Source: Parabacteroides chongii (GTDB taxonomy: Bacteria; Bacteroidota; Bacteroidia; Bacteroidales; Tannerellaceae). From it: a DNA stretch of 64,000 nt. Location of the stretch: positions 528,501 to 592,500 of the forward strand of contig NZ_CP120849.1 in the NCBI RefSeq assembly GCF_029581355.1. Direction: 5' to 3'. Positions 18,480-26,850 of this stretch are shown one piece after another. Within the stretch, counting starts at the first letter, position 1. Each line of letters begins with the position of its first letter. A program made the translations under genes and the position numbers. Below the pieces are notes generated by a model. The model did not search any database, was not told the origin of the DNA, and saw nothing but the letters and a program-made list of their open reading frames with translations.

Positions 18480-19171
18480 TGAAATACAAAAACCTCTTTA
18501 TAGATCTAGACGATACCCTTTGGGATACGTACCACAATAATAAAGAATGCCTCGAAGAGATTTATACCGATCACCACTTGGATCGGTATTACGCCTCTTT
18601 CGAGGCTTTCTTCGATATCTACTGGCCGCACAACGAGTTGCTCTGGAAGCAATATCGGGCAGGCGAGATCGACCGTCAGACGCTTATTGTCGACCGTTTC
18701 CGTTACGTGCTCCGTCCACTGGGTATTGAAGATACCAAATCGGTGCTTGCCGTCAACAACGATTTCCTGCAACGTACGACAACCAAGACCGGACTGGTTC
18801 CCGGAGCGATCGAGTTGCTGGAATACCTGCGCCCATCCTACCGCATGTATATTTTATCGAATGGTTTCCGCGAAGTACAGGACAAAAAACTCCGCAATTC
18901 CGGACTGGCACCTTACTTTACCCGGATGATCCTTTCAGAAGATGCCGGCATACAAAAACCTCATAAGGGTATTTTCGACTTCGCTTTGATCAATACCAAT
19001 TCACGCCGTAGTGAAACACTGATGATCGGCGACTGTTTCGAAGCCGATATTTTCGGTGCCCACCAATCCAAAATAGACCAACTTTGGTTCAATCCACAGG
19101 GATTACCTCCCCAGGAGTTTACTCCAACCTATACGGTTAAAAGCCTGGAAGAGATAAAAGGAATATTATAA
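18476..19171 (+). CDS. HAD-superfamily hydrolase, YjjG-like nucleotidase
   Basis: A 231-residue cytoplasmic phosphatase. Motif I is FIDLDDTLWDT, with nucleophile Asp10 and acid/base Asp12. Motif II is near ILSNGF. Motif III/IV is in KPHKGIFDFAL and MIGDCFEADIFGA. The C1 helical cap and overall length fit the YjjG/YfnB non-canonical pyrimidine nucleotidase group, which dephosphorylates dUMP/dTMP and modified nucleotides. Substrate assignment is inference. Start overlaps the preceding lipoprotein gene by 4 nt. Confidence 0.85.
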   Translation: MMKYKNLFIDLDDTLWDTYHNNKECLEEIYTDHHLDRYYASFEAFFDIYWPHNELLWKQYRAGEIDRQTLIVDRFRYVLRPLGIEDTKSVLAVNNDFLQRTTTKTGLVPGAIELLEYLRPSYRMYILSNGFREVQDKKLRNSGLAPYFTRMILSEDAGIQKPHKGIFDFALINTNSRRSETLMIGDCFEADIFGAHQSKIDQLWFNPQGLPPQEFTPTYTVKSLEEIKGIL

Positions 19172-19198
19172 ACCTCGTTCTCAGAAGAATCTCACACG

Positions 19199-19272
19199 GT
19201 ATAGGGTATATATAAACGCCCTCCCCCCCATCATCGGATACCCTATAACCTATCCTCTGATACCCTATAAGG
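19199..19272. repeat. TATAGGGTAT / ATACCCTATA repeats
   Basis: One tatagggtat and two gataccctataa copies lie within about 75 nt, so the first can pair with either of the others. They sit in the gap between converging HAD and prfC genes, just before the long hairpin at 19293-19339. Confidence 0.6.
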
Positions 19273-19292
19273 GAACAATTCATTTCCCCATA

Positions 19293-19339
19293 CCCAGTTG
19301 CACGATACAGAAATGCTATTTCTGTATCGTGCAACTGGG
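19293..19339. terminator. 22-bp perfect hairpin between converging genes
   Basis: cccagttgcacgatacag and the next four bases (19293-19314) pair perfectly with 19318-19339 across a 3-nt loop (gct). The arm ends 4 nt from the prfC stop codon. There is no T-run on either side, so it may not act by Rho-independent termination. It could be a bidirectional 3'-end stabiliser or a dispersed palindrome. Confidence 0.75.
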
Positions 19340-19343
19340 GGTA

Positions 19344-20924
19344 TCAAAATTCCGACGTAAAATGGAACTTGATATCCGGGAAATCCTGTTGTGCCATTGT
19401 CAAGACGTAGCCGGAATCAGCCAGGTAGACATCGCGCCCCTCTTTGTCGAGCGCCATATACTGCGATTTACGTTTTTTGAAATTATCCAGGGCAGCCTGA
19501 TTGTCACTTTCGATCCAACAGGCTTTATAAAGACTGATCGGTTCCCATTTACATTGAGCACCATATTCATGTAGCAGACGGTACTGAATTACTTCAAACT
19601 GCAATTGTCCTACCGTACCGATGATCTTGCGACCATTGAACTGGTTGGTAAAGAGCTGTGCAACCCCTTCGTCCATCAACTGTTCGATACCCTTGTTCAA
19701 CTGCTTGGCCTTCATCGGATCCGCATTTTCAATGTATTTGAACATTTCCGGCGAGAAGCTCGGCAATCCCTTGAAGTGAAGCTCTTCACCAGCTGTCAAC
19801 GTATCACCGATCTTGAAGTTACCGGTATCCGGCAGACCGATGATGTCACCGGCAAAAGCCTCATCCACCGTCTCTTTCTTCTGAGCCATGAATGCCGTCG
19901 GACTGCTGAAACGCAGTTGCTTACCGAAACGGACATGTTTATAAGGAGCATTCCGCTCGAAACGACCGGAACAGATTTTTACGAAAGCGATACAACTGCG
20001 GTGGTTCGGGTCCATATTCGCATGTATCTTAAAAACAAAGCCGGTAAAGTTATCCTCTTCCGGTTCAACGACACGCTCCACAGCCTGGATAGGACGGGGA
20101 GACGGCGCGATCTTGACAAAGCAATCCAGCAATTCCTTTACACCGAAGTTGTTCAAGGCAGAACCGAAAAAGACAGGAGCAATATCCCCTCTCAGATACG
20201 TATCCACATCGAACTCCGGATAAACACCCTCGATCAGTTCGATATCCGAACGAAGCTTTTCAGCCAGCGTATCGCCGATATGGTTTTCCAGTTCGGGACT
20301 GTTGATATCGTTAAACTCGATCTTCTCCGTCACATACTGTTTGCTCGGTGTGTAAAGGTCAAGTTTCTGTTCATATATATTATATACCCCTTTGAAACGC
20401 TGTCCCATGTCGATCGGCCAGCTCAAAGGACGCACGTTGATATGCAATTCTTCTTCAATCTCATCCAAAAGGTCGAAAGGATCCTTACCGTCACGGTCCA
20501 TCTTGTTGACAAACACGATCACCGGCGTTTTACGCATACGGCAGACTTCCATCAACTTACGGGTCTGTGCTTCCACACCTTTGGCGATGTCGATTACGAT
20601 AATAACACTGTCTACGGCAGTCAATGTACGGAACGTATCTTCGGCGAAATCCTGGTGACCGGGTGTATCGAGGATATTTACTTTATGATTCTCATAGTCG
20701 AAAGCCATCACAGAGGTTGCAACGGAGATTCCACGTTGTTTTTCTATTTCCATCCAGTCGGAGGTTGCCGTCTTCTTAATCTTATTGGATTTTACGGCAC
20801 CCGCCACATGGATCGCACCACCGAACAACAGCAGTTTTTCCGTTAATGTGGTCTTACCGGCATCCGGGTGGCTGACAATAGCAAACGTTCTTCTTCTTTT
20901 AATCTCTTCTGAATACTGACTCAT
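19344..20924 (-). CDS. prfC: Peptide chain release factor 3
   Basis: A 526-residue translational GTPase that removes RF1/RF2 from the ribosome after peptide release. G1 motif [15 protein letters not shown] (about 18-32), the switch region with [15 protein letters not shown]3 [12 protein letters not shown] (about 87-98) and G4 [12 protein letters not shown] (about 142-153) are all present. Length and C-terminal domains match RF3 rather than EF-G. It is downstream of rfbD, DUF4924 and the Mur-like gene in the reverse sense: its start lies 86 nt after their last stop, separated by DnaA-box-like repeats. Confidence 0.96.
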   Translation of the reverse strand: MSQYSEEIKRRRTFAIVSHPDAGKTTLTEKLLLFGGAIHVAGAVKSNKIKKTATSDWMEIEKQRGISVATSVMAFDYENHKVNILDTPGHQDFAEDTFRTLTAVDSVIIVIDIAKGVEAQTRKLMEVCRMRKTPVIVFVNKMDRDGKDPFDLLDEIEEELHINVRPLSWPIDMGQRFKGVYNIYEQKLDLYTPSKQYVTEKIEFNDINSPELENHIGDTLAEKLRSDIELIEGVYPEFDVDTYLRGDIAPVFFGSALNNFGVKELLDCFVKIAPSPRPIQAVERVVEPEEDNFTGFVFKIHANMDPNHRSCIAFVKICSGRFERNAPYKHVRFGKQLRFSSPTAFMAQKKETVDEAFAGDIIGLPDTGNFKIGDTLTAGEELHFKGLPSFSPEMFKYIENADPMKAKQLNKGIEQLMDEGVAQLFTNQFNGRKIIGTVGQLQFEVIQYRLLHEYGAQCKWEPISLYKACWIESDNQAALDNFKKRKSQYMALDKEGRDVYLADSGYVLTMAQQDFPDIKFHFTSEF

Positions 20925-20955
20925 TTTTATATCGTTTATTTTATTTCAAACAGGG

Positions 20956-21008
20956 TTATGAACAGAGTTATCAACATACTTCTCAACATATCAACAGGGT
21001 TATCAACA
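20956..21008. repeat. Cluster of TTATCAACA-like 9-mers
   Basis: Nonamers ttatgaaca (20956), ttatcaaca (20968), atatcaaca (20988) and ttatcaaca (21000), plus a weaker ctcaacat, lie in 53 nt between rfbD and prfC. They resemble the DnaA box TTATNCACA but differ at the C/A position. Their function is unknown. Confidence 0.5.
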
Positions 21009-21010
21009 CC

Positions 21011-21871
21011 CTAAAGTTTCTCCATACAGAGGCGAAGACTCTCTTCCCAATGCGGGATAGTGATACCGTAGGTTGTTTTTATCTTCTTCTTATTCAGCAC
21101 GCTATAAGGCGGGCGTACTGCCTTTGTCGGATAATCTTTCGTTTCGATCGGCAATACATGACAATCGATTCCGGCAATCTGCAGGATTTTTACCGTGAAA
21201 TCGTACCAACTACAAACACCCTCGTTCGAGAAATGGTAGATTCCCGGCACGAAAGCATTCCGCTCATCGGCTGTTACCACTGCCAAAATCGCAGCAGCCA
21301 AATCACCCGCATAGGTCGGCGTTCCGATCTGGTCGAAGACAAAGCCTAATTGGTCACGCTCCTTACCCAAACGAAGTACGGTCTTTACGAAATTAGAGCC
21401 GAACTCAGAATAAAGCCATGCCGTACGGATAATAACTGCATCCGGACAAACTTCCTGCAGGATCTCTTCACCGGCCAACTTGGTCCGCCCGTAAGTGGAA
21501 ATCGGACAAGTAACGTCTGTCTCCACATAAGGACGGTAGCTTGTTCCGCTGAAAACATAATCGGTAGAGACATGGATCATCTTTGCTCCGGCTTCATGTG
21601 CCGCTTTTCCCAGCACACCGACAGCAAAAGCATTGATACGGCGGCACAGGGCTTCCTCCTCTTCCGCCTTCTCGACTGCCGTATAGGCAGCGCAGTTTAA
21701 TACAAAATCAACCTGATTATCCTTTATCATCCCCCGCACAGCAGCAGGATTCGTAATGTCCAACGTATCGACATCCGTAAAAAGGAAATTATATCCCGGA
21801 TGGTTCTCTGCCAGCAGGCGAATAGAATTGCCCAGCTGCCCGTTGGCACCGGTTACTAATACTGTTTTCAT
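21011..21871 (-). CDS. rfbD: dTDP-4-dehydrorhamnose reductase
   Basis: A 286-residue NAD(P)H-dependent short-chain reductase that makes the last step to dTDP-L-rhamnose for surface polysaccharides. The Rossmann motif VTGANGQLGNSIRLLA lies at about 5-20. The catalytic STDYVFSG (about 105-112) and YGRTKLAGE (about 128-136) motifs match RfbD/RmlD. Other rml genes are not in this window. The gene begins 4 nt after the DUF4924 stop and is the last of a three-gene unit with it and the Mur-like gene. Confidence 0.94.
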   Translation of the reverse strand: MKTVLVTGANGQLGNSIRLLAENHPGYNFLFTDVDTLDITNPAAVRGMIKDNQVDFVLNCAAYTAVEKAEEEEALCRRINAFAVGVLGKAAHEAGAKMIHVSTDYVFSGTSYRPYVETDVTCPISTYGRTKLAGEEILQEVCPDAVIIRTAWLYSEFGSNFVKTVLRLGKERDQLGFVFDQIGTPTYAGDLAAAILAVVTADERNAFVPGIYHFSNEGVCSWYDFTVKILQIAGIDCHVLPIETKDYPTKAVRPPYSVLNKKKIKTTYGITIPHWEESLRLCMEKL

Positions 21872-21875
21872 TTCG

Positions 21876-22424
21876 TTAATCTTCTAATTTCAATTCTCCG
21901 TTCATATCTTCACGATACTTCTCGGCTAAAAGAGCCAGGAAAGAACTGATCTGTTTAATCGCTTCCTGTGTTTCCGGACTGACGGTTTTCCCCTGCATAC
22001 GAAGAAGCAGATAACCATAGATTGCATTAAAACAGGTCTCCAGTTCCGGCAAGTCTTCCCCCCCGGACTTTGCTCGGAGCTGTACTATATAAGGAAGCGT
22101 TTTATAATAAGCCGCCCCGTAGATCATCTCTTTAGGCGACTTCAACAGCCGCAGGTGCAGGTCGGTCAGGGCTATGATCACGTTCTTGTTCAGCTGGATA
22201 TGTCCTTTTTCCATGACACCCTCGCTACGCATCATATCGATCAGTTCCTCATACCATTTGGCAATCTCCTCTTTCACCTCTTCCGGCTGGTCATATTGGG
22301 CAATCACCGTCCGGCGGATCGAATCGAGATCAAACTGATTGGCACGTATCAGGTCTTCCACCTGCCACATGTACAACAAATACTCGGCTATATTTTCTTT
22401 TCTTTTTTGTTTCGCTACAATCAT
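21876..22424 (-). CDS. DUF4924-family protein
   Basis: A 182-residue mostly helical cytoplasmic protein recognised as DUF4924 (KRKENIAEYLLYMWQVEDLI near the N-terminus; NAIYGYLLLRMQGK near residue 135). No signal or membrane segment. Function unknown. Gaps of 2 nt to the Mur-like gene and 4 nt to rfbD suggest co-expression; this gene order recurs in Bacteroidales in my knowledge. Confidence 0.85.
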   Translation of the reverse strand: MIVAKQKRKENIAEYLLYMWQVEDLIRANQFDLDSIRRTVIAQYDQPEEVKEEIAKWYEELIDMMRSEGVMEKGHIQLNKNVIIALTDLHLRLLKSPKEMIYGAAYYKTLPYIVQLRAKSGGEDLPELETCFNAIYGYLLLRMQGKTVSPETQEAIKQISSFLALLAEKYREDMNGELKLED

Positions 22425-22426
22425 AG

Positions 22427-23347
22427 CTACAAAGATACACTATATTCGGATATCGCCCGATAAAAATCAGCATCTTTAACACCTAACTGGCGGCATGCCA
22501 GGCGTGCAGCATTCAGATTCGTCAGGAAATAACTGTCCGGGACCTGTATCGGAAATTCGCCGTAACGGGTCTGGAGGAAAGTGGCACCGTCCTTTTCGAT
22601 CACAGGATGCGCACCGTAAGAGATAGCGGTAATGTCTTCACGCACCTCTTCAGCCAACTGTTTCACAGCCGGATCCCCCTCGAAATAGATCAGCTTCCCT
22701 TCCCGTTCGATCAAGGTCGTAAAATTCCTGAATGTATCGTAATAGGCATCCGGGCTGGCGTGATCCGTTTCCGGTGTCCAGGCCAGATTGGTCAGTATCG
22801 CGATGTGAGGACGGAAAAACTCCAGCTGGAAACGTTTCTCCAATGCCGATGTAACATGTTCATCGCCTTCTATCAGGGCAATACGCGCCTCGTAGCTCAT
22901 ATGCACACGATTCGGCAACAAAGGGATTTCGCTGGTCAGGGCATAATCGAAAACCATCTTCTGCCGCTGGAGGGCATAAATGATCATCGAGATAACCGTT
23001 TTCTTTCCGCGGCTTCCCGCAACGACTACCCGAGTTTTCTCTTTGGTCCGCTGAAATATGAATTCAGGTATAGAGAGAATCAATAACCCTAATTCCTTAG
23101 CTTTTATCAGTTCCGGATTATCCTGCTTGACAGTGGCGCCCAAAACGACAAAATTATTATCCTTTGTTAATCTCTCCGGAAACCATCCGTTTCCATGACA
23201 TGTACAACCAGCAGTGTGCAGCTTCGCTATCACTTCTTCCGTCATACCATCACCGGAAACACTCACTTCATATCCCTTCTCATGAATAGCCAAAGCCAGG
23301 TCAAGCACAAGAGGTTCGGTTACGGAGATTAAATGAACTTTTCGCAT
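22427..23347 (-). CDS. Short Mur-ligase-like protein (Mpl/MurC-related)
   Basis: A 306-residue protein resembling the first two domains of MurC/Mpl. The N-terminal Rossmann part (about 1-100) includes GNGWFPERLTKDNNFVVLGA. The ATPase part carries a P-loop variant GSRGKKT near residue 110; the usual form is GTHGKTT. An ILTNLAWTPETDH segment matches the central domain. Full MurC/Mpl enzymes are about 450 residues, so the C-terminal amino-acid-binding domain is missing or reduced. It may be a non-catalytic paralogue in cell-wall recycling. It starts a tight operon with DUF4924 and rfbD. Confidence 0.8.
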   Translation of the reverse strand: MRKVHLISVTEPLVLDLALAIHEKGYEVSVSGDGMTEEVIAKLHTAGCTCHGNGWFPERLTKDNNFVVLGATVKQDNPELIKAKELGLLILSIPEFIFQRTKEKTRVVVAGSRGKKTVISMIIYALQRQKMVFDYALTSEIPLLPNRVHMSYEARIALIEGDEHVTSALEKRFQLEFFRPHIAILTNLAWTPETDHASPDAYYDTFRNFTTLIEREGKLIYFEGDPAVKQLAEEVREDITAISYGAHPVIEKDGATFLQTRYGEFPIQVPDSYFLTNLNAARLACRQLGVKDADFYRAISEYSVSL

Positions 23348-23363
23348 CGCTTAGATTTTGTCG

Positions 23364-23371
23364 CAAATGTA
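23364..23371 (-). promoter_or_regulatory. -7 promoter box for the Mur-like operon
   Basis: Minus-strand TACATTTG, 17 nt before the Mur-like start, matches TAnnTTTG. Confidence 0.55.
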
Positions 23372-23418
23372 CACAATTTCATCAAGGTTCACCATACCAG
23401 TAATAGAAAAAATAGGCT

Positions 23419-23426
23419 TATATTTG
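23419..23426 (+). promoter_or_regulatory. -7 promoter box for the MBL-fold gene
   Basis: TATATTTG matches TAnnTTTG, 17 nt before the hydrolase start, divergent from the Mur-like operon promoter. Confidence 0.6.
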
Positions 23427-23442
23427 ACACAAAAAAAGTGAA

Positions 23443-24276
23443 ATGAATATACAGATAATCGATACAGGTTACTTTTACGCAGATGGCGGAGCCATGTTCG
23501 GAGCTATTCCGAAAACCGCATGGAGCCGGCGCTATCCAAGCAACGACACGAACGGCTGTGTCCTGGCAATGAGGAGCCTGCTAATATCAAACATTCCTGA
23601 AAAAGTGATCCTCGTAGACAACGGAGCAGGCACCAAGCATTTGAAGCAGTTAAGCTATTATAATTTCTTCGACCTGGTTGACCTGGGGGAAGAATTGCAG
23701 AAAAGAGGTATCACGGCCGGACAGGTGACGGATGTAGTACTTACCCATCTGCATTTTGACCACTGCGGCTATTCGACCCTGAAAAATGAAGAAACGGGAG
23801 AAATACTCCCGGCGTTTCCCAACGCCACTTACTGGGTCAGCCGCAAACAGTGGGAAAATTTCCTCCATCCGAACGCTCTGGAAAAAGATTCTTATTTTAT
23901 AGAGAACATGCAGGCGATAGCCGATAACGGGCTGTTACGCCTCATCGATACAGACACGGAACTTTGTCCGGGTATCGACCTGCGTCTTTTCGACGGACAC
24001 ACACCGGGACAGATCGCTCCTTATATCCGGATGCCGGAACAAACCTTTGTCTTCATAGGCGATGTGATTCCCCTGGCAGCAAGCGTTTCCCCGGATTGGA
24101 TTTCAGCCTATGACACTTTTCCCGTTACATCTTATCAGGAAAAAATACGCATACTGGAAGAAGCAGCCCGTGAAGGACAAGCACTCATTTATTGTCACGA
24201 TGCTTATACTAAATGTAGTACAGTAAAGAAAATAAACGATTTCTTCAAGAAAGATAAAACGATAGAAATACAATAA
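23443..24276 (+). CDS. MBL-fold metallo-hydrolase
   Basis: A 277-residue cytoplasmic metallo-beta-lactamase-fold enzyme. The metal motif HLHFDHCG (HxHxDH) lies near residue 105. A later DGHTPGQIAP (about 185) and YCHDAY (about 248) supply further metal ligands. The architecture matches AHL-lactonase-like and quinolone-response-like hydrolases; the substrate cannot be told. It is a single gene with its own promoter. No signal peptide. Confidence 0.85.
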   Translation: MNIQIIDTGYFYADGGAMFGAIPKTAWSRRYPSNDTNGCVLAMRSLLISNIPEKVILVDNGAGTKHLKQLSYYNFFDLVDLGEELQKRGITAGQVTDVVLTHLHFDHCGYSTLKNEETGEILPAFPNATYWVSRKQWENFLHPNALEKDSYFIENMQAIADNGLLRLIDTDTELCPGIDLRLFDGHTPGQIAPYIRMPEQTFVFIGDVIPLAASVSPDWISAYDTFPVTSYQEKIRILEEAAREGQALIYCHDAYTKCSTVKKINDFFKKDKTIEIQ

Positions 24277-24323
24277 CAGTACCGATTAACAAGCTAATTT
24301 ATATCAGAAATAAAATAAATTAC

Positions 24324-24331
24324 TATCTTTG
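24324..24331 (+). promoter_or_regulatory. -7 promoter box for the GH20 gene
   Basis: TATCTTTG matches TAnnTTTG. It lies 68 nt before the hexosaminidase start, implying a leader of about 60 nt. Confidence 0.55.
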
Positions 24332-24399
24332 GGAACAATATCTAAGACAGATCATAAATACAAGAAAAAGACATTATCATTTATAACTTTATACAACGC

Positions 24400-26721
24400 A
24401 TGAATAAACTAAGCAAACTGACGCTGCTTTGTGCAGCTTTTGCCGGAATGATGGCCTGTTCCGATGGAAAAGTCGCTAAAGGCGATTACGGGATTATTCC
24501 CCTGCCCCAGGAAGTATCCATGATCAATGGAGGCTCTTTTGTGTTAACACCTTCTACATCGATTGTCTATCCGGAAGGGAATGATCTGCTGAAACAGGCT
24601 GGCGAATTTCTGGCTGCTTATATTAAAGAAGCAACCGGTTATGCTCCGAAAGTCGTTACGGCAAAAGGCTCGAAACCGATCCATCTTTCGATAGACAAAA
24701 GCATTTCCAACCCGGAAGGTTACCGTCTGACAGTCACTCCCGAAGGTATCGAACTGGCTGGTGCCAGCGAAGCCGGAGTGTTCTACGGCATACAGACCTT
24801 GCGCAAGTCGATCCCGGCTGTTGCCGAAGGAATGAATATCGAACTGCCGTCTGTAACGATCAACGATTATCCCCGTTTTGCCTACCGCGGCATGCATCTC
24901 GACGTTTCCCGTCATTTCTTCACAGTGGATTCAATAAAAAAGTATATCGACATACTGGCTCTGCACAATATGAATACATTCCACTGGCATCTGACAGACG
25001 ACCAGGGCTGGCGTATCGAGATCAAGAAATATCCGGAACTGACAAAAATCGGTTCCCAGCGCAAACAGACCGTGATCGGACATAACACCGGAGAATATGA
25101 CGGCAAACCTTACGGCGGCTTCTATACACAGGACGAAATCCGTGACGTGATCGCTTATGCCCAGCAACGTTTTATCACGATTATCCCTGAAATCGACCTG
25201 CCGGGACACCAGCAGGCTGCATTGGCTACTTATCCGGAACTGGGTTGTACGGGCGGTCCGTATGATGTATGGCAGCAGTGGGGAATTTCTGACGATGTGA
25301 TCTGTGCCGGAAACCCCAAGTCCATGCAGTTCCTGGAAGATGTGCTCTCAGAAGTGATCGACCTGTTCCCCTCCGAATACATCCATGTCGGCGGTGATGA
25401 ATGCCCGAAAGTACGTTGGAAAACCTGTCCGAAATGTCAGGCAAGAATCAAGGCGGAAGGCATCAAAGGAGACAAGAAGCACAGTGCGGAAGAATATTTG
25501 CAGAGCTCTATAATCTCGCAGATGGAAAAATTCGTGGAAAGCAAAGGCCGTCATATCATCGGTTGGGATGAGATTCTGGAAGGCGGACTGGCACCGAATG
25601 CTACGGTTATGAGCTGGCGTGGCGTGGATGGCGGTATCGAAGCAGCCAAACAACACCACAATGTGATCATGACCCCGAATACGTATCTTTATTTCGACTA
25701 TTACCAGTCTACCGATACGGAAAACGAACCGATGGCTATCGGTGGTTACCTGCCGCTGGAACGGGTTTATTCACTGGAACCGACTGCCGGTATCCCGGAT
25801 GAATATAAGAAATATGTGATCGGCGTACAGGCTAATCTCTGGACTGAATATATCCCGACTTTCTCACAGGTTGAATATATGGTCATGCCGCGTATGGCTG
25901 CTCTGGCAGAAGTGCAGTGGACAGACCCGAGCAAGAAGGAATATCAGAGTTTCCTGCCCCGCCTGGTACGCATGACTAAACTGTATGACCGCCTGGGATA
26001 CAATTACGCCAAGAATATTTTCGACATCCATGCCGAATTTACGACCGATACGGAAAACGGCGAGATCGTTGTCAACCTGTCGACCATGGGCGACGGCGAT
26101 ATTTATTACACACTGGACGGCAGCGAGCCGACAAGCGCAAGCAATAAATACGAAGCACCTGTAAAGATCAAGGAAAATGCGACGATAAAAGCCGTTGTAG
26201 TACGTCCTGCAGGTAACAGCCGCGTATTCTCTGAAAAGATCACGTTCAGCAAATCGACTGCAAAGCCGGTTACGTTGCGCGTTGCACCGAGCAAAGGATA
26301 TGAGTTCAAAGGCGGTCCCGAAATGGCAGACGGCCTGATCGGCGACAGCAACTACAAGACTGGCCGCTGGTTGGGCTTCCAGGGAAAAGACCTGGATGCG
26401 GCGATCGACCTGAAACAGCCGGTTGAAATCAGCAAAGTATCCTTCAATACCAATGTGGTAAAAGGCGATTGGATCATGGGGGCTGCCGGAGTTACCGTCA
26501 AGGTTTCCGAAGACGGCAAGAACTTCAAGGAAGTAGTGTCCAAAACAATTCCTTCATTAAAGCAATCGGACAAAGACGGCATCTACCCGCAGGAAGTTAC
26601 CTTTGCACCGGTAAAAGCCCGTTATGTAGAAGTGATCATCAAGAGCGACAAACTGCCTGCATGGCATGGTGGTGCAGGCAATCCTGCTTATCTGTTCGTT
26701 GACGAAATCAGTATTCAATAG
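24400..26721 (+). CDS. Beta-N-acetylhexosaminidase, GH20, lipoprotein
   Basis: A 773-residue exo-hexosaminidase releasing terminal GlcNAc/GalNAc from host glycans. Lipoprotein signal (LLCAAFAGMMAC, Cys near 20). The GH20b domain lies at about 30-150 and the catalytic TIM barrel at about 155-510, with HVGGDECPKVRW carrying the Asp-Glu pair near residues 332-333. A chitobiase-type C-terminal segment (about 545-615, IYYTLDGSEPTSAS) and an F5/8-type-C-like carbohydrate-binding domain (about 630-773) follow. A second GH20 gene with no F5/8 domain lies at 60494-62413. Confidence 0.93.
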   Translation: MNKLSKLTLLCAAFAGMMACSDGKVAKGDYGIIPLPQEVSMINGGSFVLTPSTSIVYPEGNDLLKQAGEFLAAYIKEATGYAPKVVTAKGSKPIHLSIDKSISNPEGYRLTVTPEGIELAGASEAGVFYGIQTLRKSIPAVAEGMNIELPSVTINDYPRFAYRGMHLDVSRHFFTVDSIKKYIDILALHNMNTFHWHLTDDQGWRIEIKKYPELTKIGSQRKQTVIGHNTGEYDGKPYGGFYTQDEIRDVIAYAQQRFITIIPEIDLPGHQQAALATYPELGCTGGPYDVWQQWGISDDVICAGNPKSMQFLEDVLSEVIDLFPSEYIHVGGDECPKVRWKTCPKCQARIKAEGIKGDKKHSAEEYLQSSIISQMEKFVESKGRHIIGWDEILEGGLAPNATVMSWRGVDGGIEAAKQHHNVIMTPNTYLYFDYYQSTDTENEPMAIGGYLPLERVYSLEPTAGIPDEYKKYVIGVQANLWTEYIPTFSQVEYMVMPRMAALAEVQWTDPSKKEYQSFLPRLVRMTKLYDRLGYNYAKNIFDIHAEFTTDTENGEIVVNLSTMGDGDIYYTLDGSEPTSASNKYEAPVKIKENATIKAVVVRPAGNSRVFSEKITFSKSTAKPVTLRVAPSKGYEFKGGPEMADGLIGDSNYKTGRWLGFQGKDLDAAIDLKQPVEISKVSFNTNVVKGDWIMGAAGVTVKVSEDGKNFKEVVSKTIPSLKQSDKDGIYPQEVTFAPVKARYVEVIIKSDKLPAWHGGAGNPAYLFVDEISIQ

Positions 26722-26742
26722 AATATAAAAACACCAATACAA

Positions 26743-26797
26743 GGCCGGTTAAAGGATTACATCATTTCGATGCAACCTTTAATCGGCTTTTTTGTTT
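26743..26797 (+). terminator. Terminator of the GH20 gene
   Basis: gccggttaaagg (26743-26754) pairs with cctttaatcggc (26776-26787) with one G-T-type mismatch, followed by ttttttgttt. Confidence 0.75.
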
Positions 26798-26817
26798 AAA
26801 ATCATCCAAGGAATAAA

Positions 26818-26825
26818 TACCTTTG
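26818..26825 (+). promoter_or_regulatory. -7 promoter box for the S9 peptidase gene
   Basis: TACCTTTG matches TAnnTTTG, 25 nt before the peptidase start. A TTTG about 23 nt upstream, overlapping the preceding terminator tail, is a possible -33 element. Confidence 0.55.
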
Positions 26826-26850
26826 CACCAAATATCTAATTTTATTCGCC

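Noticed and set aside
19605..20846. 413-codon open frame on the plus strand
   Set aside because: It is antisense to prfC, whose motifs are complete; the translated product has no recognisable domain.
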